Below, in pieces: positions 61,262 to 64,000 of a DNA stretch of 64,000 nucleotides (its first letter is position 1; each line of letters begins with the position of its first letter). The notes beneath the pieces are model-generated. The model had not been told where the DNA came from. It saw nothing but the letters and a program-made list of their open reading frames with translations, and ran no database searches. A program made the position numbers and the translations under genes. Source of the DNA: Brachybacterium huguangmaarense (GTDB taxonomy: Bacteria > Actinomycetota > Actinomycetes > Actinomycetales > Dermabacteraceae); assembly GCF_025725725.1 (NCBI RefSeq), contig NZ_CP107020.1:1054001-1118000 (forward strand). Direction: 5' to 3'.

Positions 61262-62095
61262 GTGCCAGCGCCGACCCCCGCCTCCGCCCCTCCCACCCAG
61301 GCCGTGATCCTCGCGCGCGGACTCGGGACCCGGATGCGCCGCCCCGACGACGCCGCGGGCCTCGACCCCGCCCAGGCCGCGATCGCCGCGACCGGCGTCA
61401 AGGCGATGATCGACGTCGGGCGGCCGTTCCTCGACTACGTCATCTCGGCCCTCGCCGACGCGGGCATCACCGACGTGTGCCTCGTGATCGGCCCCGAGCA
61501 CGACGTGCTGCGCGAGTACGCCGCCGCCACGAGCGGCGGGCGCACGCGCGTCACGACCGTCGTCCAGGAGCAGCCGCGCGGCACCGCCGACGCCGTCGCC
61601 GCCGCCCGCGAGGTCGCCCCGGGCGAGCGGGTGGTCGTGCTGAACTCCGACAACTACTACCCGGCCGAGGCCCTGCGCCGCCTGGTCGCGGCCCCCGGCA
61701 GCGCCCTGCTCGGCTTCGACCGGCGCGCCCTCGTCGAGCGCTCCAACATCCCCGCCGACCGCATCCGCGCCTTCGCCCTCATCGAGACCGACGAGCACGG
61801 CCGCCTGACGCGCCTCCTCGAGAAGCCGAGCGACGACGAGGTCGCCGCCGTCGGCGAGGACGCGCCGGTGTCGATGAACGCGTGGATGTTCACCCCCGCG
61901 ATCTTCGACGCGTGCGGACGCGTCGAGCCCTCGCCCCGCGGCGAGCTCGAGATCGTCGACGCCGTCGTGCTCGTGCGTGCGGGCGGCGAGGAGTTCACCG
62001 TCGTGCCCGTCGAGGCCGGTGTCCTGGACATGTCCTCGCGCGGCGACGTGGGCGCCGTGCGTGACGCCCTCGCGGGCATCGAGGTGCGTCCGTGA
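61262..62095 (+). CDS. Sugar-1-phosphate nucleotidyltransferase-like protein
   Basis: A 277-residue GT-A-fold nucleotidyltransferase. The NTP-binding loop is AVILARGLGTRMR (residues 14-26), with Arg in place of the usual Ala or Gly after the second Ala. The metal-binding segment is VVLNSDNYYPAEALR and the sugar-binding part LTRLLEKPSDDE. The likely reaction is NTP plus sugar-1-phosphate to NDP-sugar plus pyrophosphate, or a cytidylyl variant. TACACT lies 6 nt before the GTG start (leaderless). Its stop overlaps the start of a galactokinase-like gene, which suggests successive steps of sugar activation. Confidence 0.85.
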   Translation: MPAPTPASAPPTQAVILARGLGTRMRRPDDAAGLDPAQAAIAATGVKAMIDVGRPFLDYVISALADAGITDVCLVIGPEHDVLREYAAATSGGRTRVTTVVQEQPRGTADAVAAAREVAPGERVVVLNSDNYYPAEALRRLVAAPGSALLGFDRRALVERSNIPADRIRAFALIETDEHGRLTRLLEKPSDDEVAAVGEDAPVSMNAWMFTPAIFDACGRVEPSPRGELEIVDAVVLVRAGGEEFTVVPVEAGVLDMSSRGDVGAVRDALAGIEVRP

Positions 62096-63342
62096 CGGCC
62101 CCCGCGCTGCCCGTCCGTCGCCACGACGAGGTCGCCTGGTTCGTGCCGGGCCGCATCGAGGTGCTCGGCAAGCACACCGACTACGCGGGGGGTCGCTCGC
62201 TGCTCGCGGCCGTGGACCGCGGCCACACCGTGCGCGGTCGCGCCCGCGACGACGCCCGGGTGCGCGTCACCTCGAGCCTCGCGCACGAGACGGTCGACCT
62301 CGCCCTCCCCGGCGCGCGCGGGACCGGCGCCGCCGAGGCGGCGCCCGCCGGCCACTGGTCGACCTACGTGCGGACCGTCGTGGACCGGCTCGACGCGAAC
62401 TTCCCCGGCATGCTGCGCGGCGCCGACCTGACGGTGGACTCCGACCTCCCGCTCGCCGCCGGCATGTCGAGCTCCTCGGCCCTCGTCGTGTCCCTCGCGC
62501 TGGCCCTCATGGACCTCGCCGGGATCACGCACGACGAGCGCCTGCGCGCCGTGGCACCGGACCGCGAGCGGCTCGCCGAGTACCTGGGCTGCGTCGAGAA
62601 CGGCCAGACCTACGGCGCCCTCGCCGGTCATCGCGGCGTGGGCACCTTCGGCGGCAGCGAGGACCACACCGCGATGCTGTGCGGGGGCGAGGGCGAGCTG
62701 CGCCAGTACGCCTTCTGCCCCGTCCGTCTCGAGGACGCCGTGCCGTTCCCCGCGACCGCGGCGCTCGTCGTCGCGGTCTCGGGCGTGCAGGCCGAGAAGA
62801 CGGGCGCCGCCAAGGACCGCTACAACCGCATCTCCCGCTCGGCGCGCGAGATGCTCGGACGCTGGAACGCCGCCACCGGGCGCGACGACGCGAGCCTCGG
62901 AGACACGGTGCGCTCCTCGCCCGAGGCGACCGCCCGCCTGCGCGCCCTGGTCGCGGACGACCCGGCCCTCGTGGCCCGCCTCGACCAGTTCGTGCTCGAG
63001 TCCGAGGTCATCATCCCGGAGGCGGCGCGCGCGCTCGCGGGCGGCGACCTGCTCGAGTTCGGCCGCCTCGTCGACCTCTCCCAGCACCAGGCCGAGACCG
63101 CCCTGGGCAACCAGGTGCCCGAGACCGTCGCGCTGCAGTCACTGGCCCGCGAGCACGGCGCCCATGCCGCGAGCGCCTTCGGGGCCGGCTTCGGCGGGAG
63201 CGTGTGGGCGATGGTCGAGGCCGACGGCGCCGACGACTTCGCGCGCGAGTGGGTCGACGCCTACGCGCTCGCCCATCCCGGCGTCGGCGACGCGGCGACC
63301 TGGCTCGTGACCCGACCGGGGGCGCCCGCGCATCGCGTATGA
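62092..63342 (+). CDS. GHMP-family sugar kinase, galactokinase-like
   Basis: The 416-residue kinase has the sugar-binding signature GKHTDYAGG (residues 26-34), where galactokinases have GEHTDYNGG, and the phosphate loop PLAAGMSSSSALVVS near residue 120. The C-terminal GHMP motif is ASAFGAGFGGSVWAM. A Lys for Glu and an Ala for Asn in the first motif suggest a different or wider substrate than galactose. It should phosphorylate a monosaccharide at C1. The GTG start overlaps the nucleotidyltransferase stop by four bases. Confidence 0.88.
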   Translation: MTAPALPVRRHDEVAWFVPGRIEVLGKHTDYAGGRSLLAAVDRGHTVRGRARDDARVRVTSSLAHETVDLALPGARGTGAAEAAPAGHWSTYVRTVVDRLDANFPGMLRGADLTVDSDLPLAAGMSSSSALVVSLALALMDLAGITHDERLRAVAPDRERLAEYLGCVENGQTYGALAGHRGVGTFGGSEDHTAMLCGGEGELRQYAFCPVRLEDAVPFPATAALVVAVSGVQAEKTGAAKDRYNRISRSAREMLGRWNAATGRDDASLGDTVRSSPEATARLRALVADDPALVARLDQFVLESEVIIPEAARALAGGDLLEFGRLVDLSQHQAETALGNQVPETVALQSLAREHGAHAASAFGAGFGGSVWAMVEADGADDFAREWVDAYALAHPGVGDAATWLVTRPGAPAHRV

Positions 63343-63373
63343 GGCCGGCGCCCGACTGTGCGAGAGTGGCCCC

Positions 63374-64000
63374 ATGCCCGCTCCGCACCGCCTGCCCTGG
63401 CCCACCGAGGCCGACGTCCTGCCGGTCGAGCCGCTCCGCCCCGTCCTCGAGCGCCTGGCCTCCCTCGCCCTGCGCCACGGCGACGACGTCGTGCTGCTGC
63501 CGGCCCTCGTCGACGACGAGGGCGAGGCGGACGAGGCCGCCGATCCGCCGCCCGCCCTCGAGCAGGTGCTCGAGGAGTTCGGCGGGATCGAGCTGCGCGG
63601 ACGCGTCCGGCTCGACCTGCTCGTCGACGAGCGCACCGAGCTGGGCCCCTACACGCTGCTCGGCGACGCGACCACGTACTACCCGCTGTACGAGGGCAGC
63701 GACGTCGCCGTCGTGCTCACGATCGCGGGCGACGGCACCCCGGGCGCCGTCTACGGGATCGGCGAGGACCTCTCGCTCACGCTCGCCGCGCGCGACCTCG
63801 GGGCCTTCCTCGAGCGCTGGGCCGACGCCCTGACCGCGAGCCTCGACGAGCTGGACGCCGAGGTCGAGCGCCGCGCGGACGCGTCCGAGGCGGACCGGGC
63901 CGAGGCCGCCGAGGAGCTCATGGAGGCGCATCTGCTGCGCACCGTCCTGGGCACCCTGCCCGAGCGCGTGAGCGTGCCGGTCGTGCCCGTCGCGCCCGGC
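63374..64000 (+). CDS. Protein of unknown function, cut by the window end
   Basis: 209 codons are present and the frame is still open at the right edge. The acidic, Leu-rich sequence includes LEEFGGIELRGRVRLDLLVD, VAVVLTIAGDGTPGAVYGIGEDLSL and LGAFLERWADALTASLDELD. The order resembles SUKH/SMI1-type immunity or scaffold domains, with low confidence. It lies 31 bp after the kinase gene on the same strand, and GAGAGT 6 nt before the ATG could be a degenerate leaderless promoter box. Confidence 0.65.
   Translation, partial: MPAPHRLPWPTEADVLPVEPLRPVLERLASLALRHGDDVVLLPALVDDEGEADEAADPPPALEQVLEEFGGIELRGRVRLDLLVDERTELGPYTLLGDATTYYPLYEGSDVAVVLTIAGDGTPGAVYGIGEDLSLTLAARDLGAFLERWADALTASLDELDAEVERRADASEADRAEAAEELMEAHLLRTVLGTLPERVSVPVVPVAPG

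Overview
The window is about 73% G+C with strong third-position G/C bias. It reads as chromosome of a high-GC Gram-positive actinobacterium, most likely order Micrococcales (a Dermabacteraceae/Brachybacterium-like organism is an inference from gene content, not shown by any marker gene). Supporting signs are short overlapping operons (ATGA, GTGA, TGATG junctions), at least nine genes that appear leaderless (a TANNNT box 6-7 nt before the start codon), a WXG100-type protein, a GPP34 protein, an sseA-sufE pair and a DUF2316 protein. No rRNA, tRNA, CRISPR array, insertion sequence or phage module was seen.

Layout. 1-9 kb: the end of a GNAT gene, histidine degradation genes hutU-hutI and hutH, then a methylcitrate-cycle operon (MmgE/PrpD, PrpB, PrpC). 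9.1-9.95 kb: a lower-GC island with a secreted protein and a small partner, probably acquired. 10-13 kb: a quinone-oxidoreductase-like MDR enzyme, a GNAT, a small ORF and pdxH. 12.9-18.4 kb: a complete oligopeptide/dipeptide ABC transporter with both ATPases fused. 18.5-21 kb: an amino-acid permease and a tandem universal stress protein. 21-26.5 kb: fatty-acid beta-oxidation (thiolase, acyl-CoA dehydrogenase, FadB); its two transcription units share a 19-bp dyad. 26.6-29.5 kb: two membrane-anchored proteins with low-complexity tails and RlmA. 29.5-35.2 kb: a LacI regulator beside a GH32 fructosidase with two operators 42 bp apart, then an ascorbate-type PTS preceded by twin LacI-like half-palindromes.

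35.1-36.7 kb looks degraded: a CPA1 antiporter lacking its C-terminal helices, a helical ORF coupled to it, and a truncated WXG-like ORF. 36.7-41.8 kb: a helical protein, an aminotransferase, a lipoprotein, an ArsR-SRPBCC pair with a clear operator, and sseA-sufE. 41.8-42.35 kb holds no large gene but has a terminator, a good promoter, a 50-codon ORF and two strong hairpins: a candidate small structured transcript. 42.4-49 kb: a CPH-type copper ATPase behind a CsoR-like operator, a DsbA-like lipoprotein, a PadR regulator with palindromes in its promoter, and an AAA ATPase. 49-56 kb: asparaginase, SRPBCC and RlmC as one overlapping operon, then GPP34 and the helicase HrpB. 56-64 kb: a protein joining a DUF4258/BrnT-like and a HicA-like segment, two copies of a 121-bp structured repeat, a WXG100-headed protein, a bile-acid symporter family protein, a GCS2-type ligase, and a sugar nucleotidyltransferase overlapping a galactokinase-like GHMP kinase.

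Together the genes point to a heterotrophic lifestyle: uptake of peptides, amino acids and sugars feeding histidine, propionyl-CoA and fatty-acid catabolism, with local regulators beside several modules. No single region is a proven new system. The strongest leads are the shared fad operator, the 41.8-42.35 kb transcript, the 121-bp repeat, the HicA-like fusion, the kinase/nucleotidyltransferase pair, and the truncated antiporter/WXG locus.
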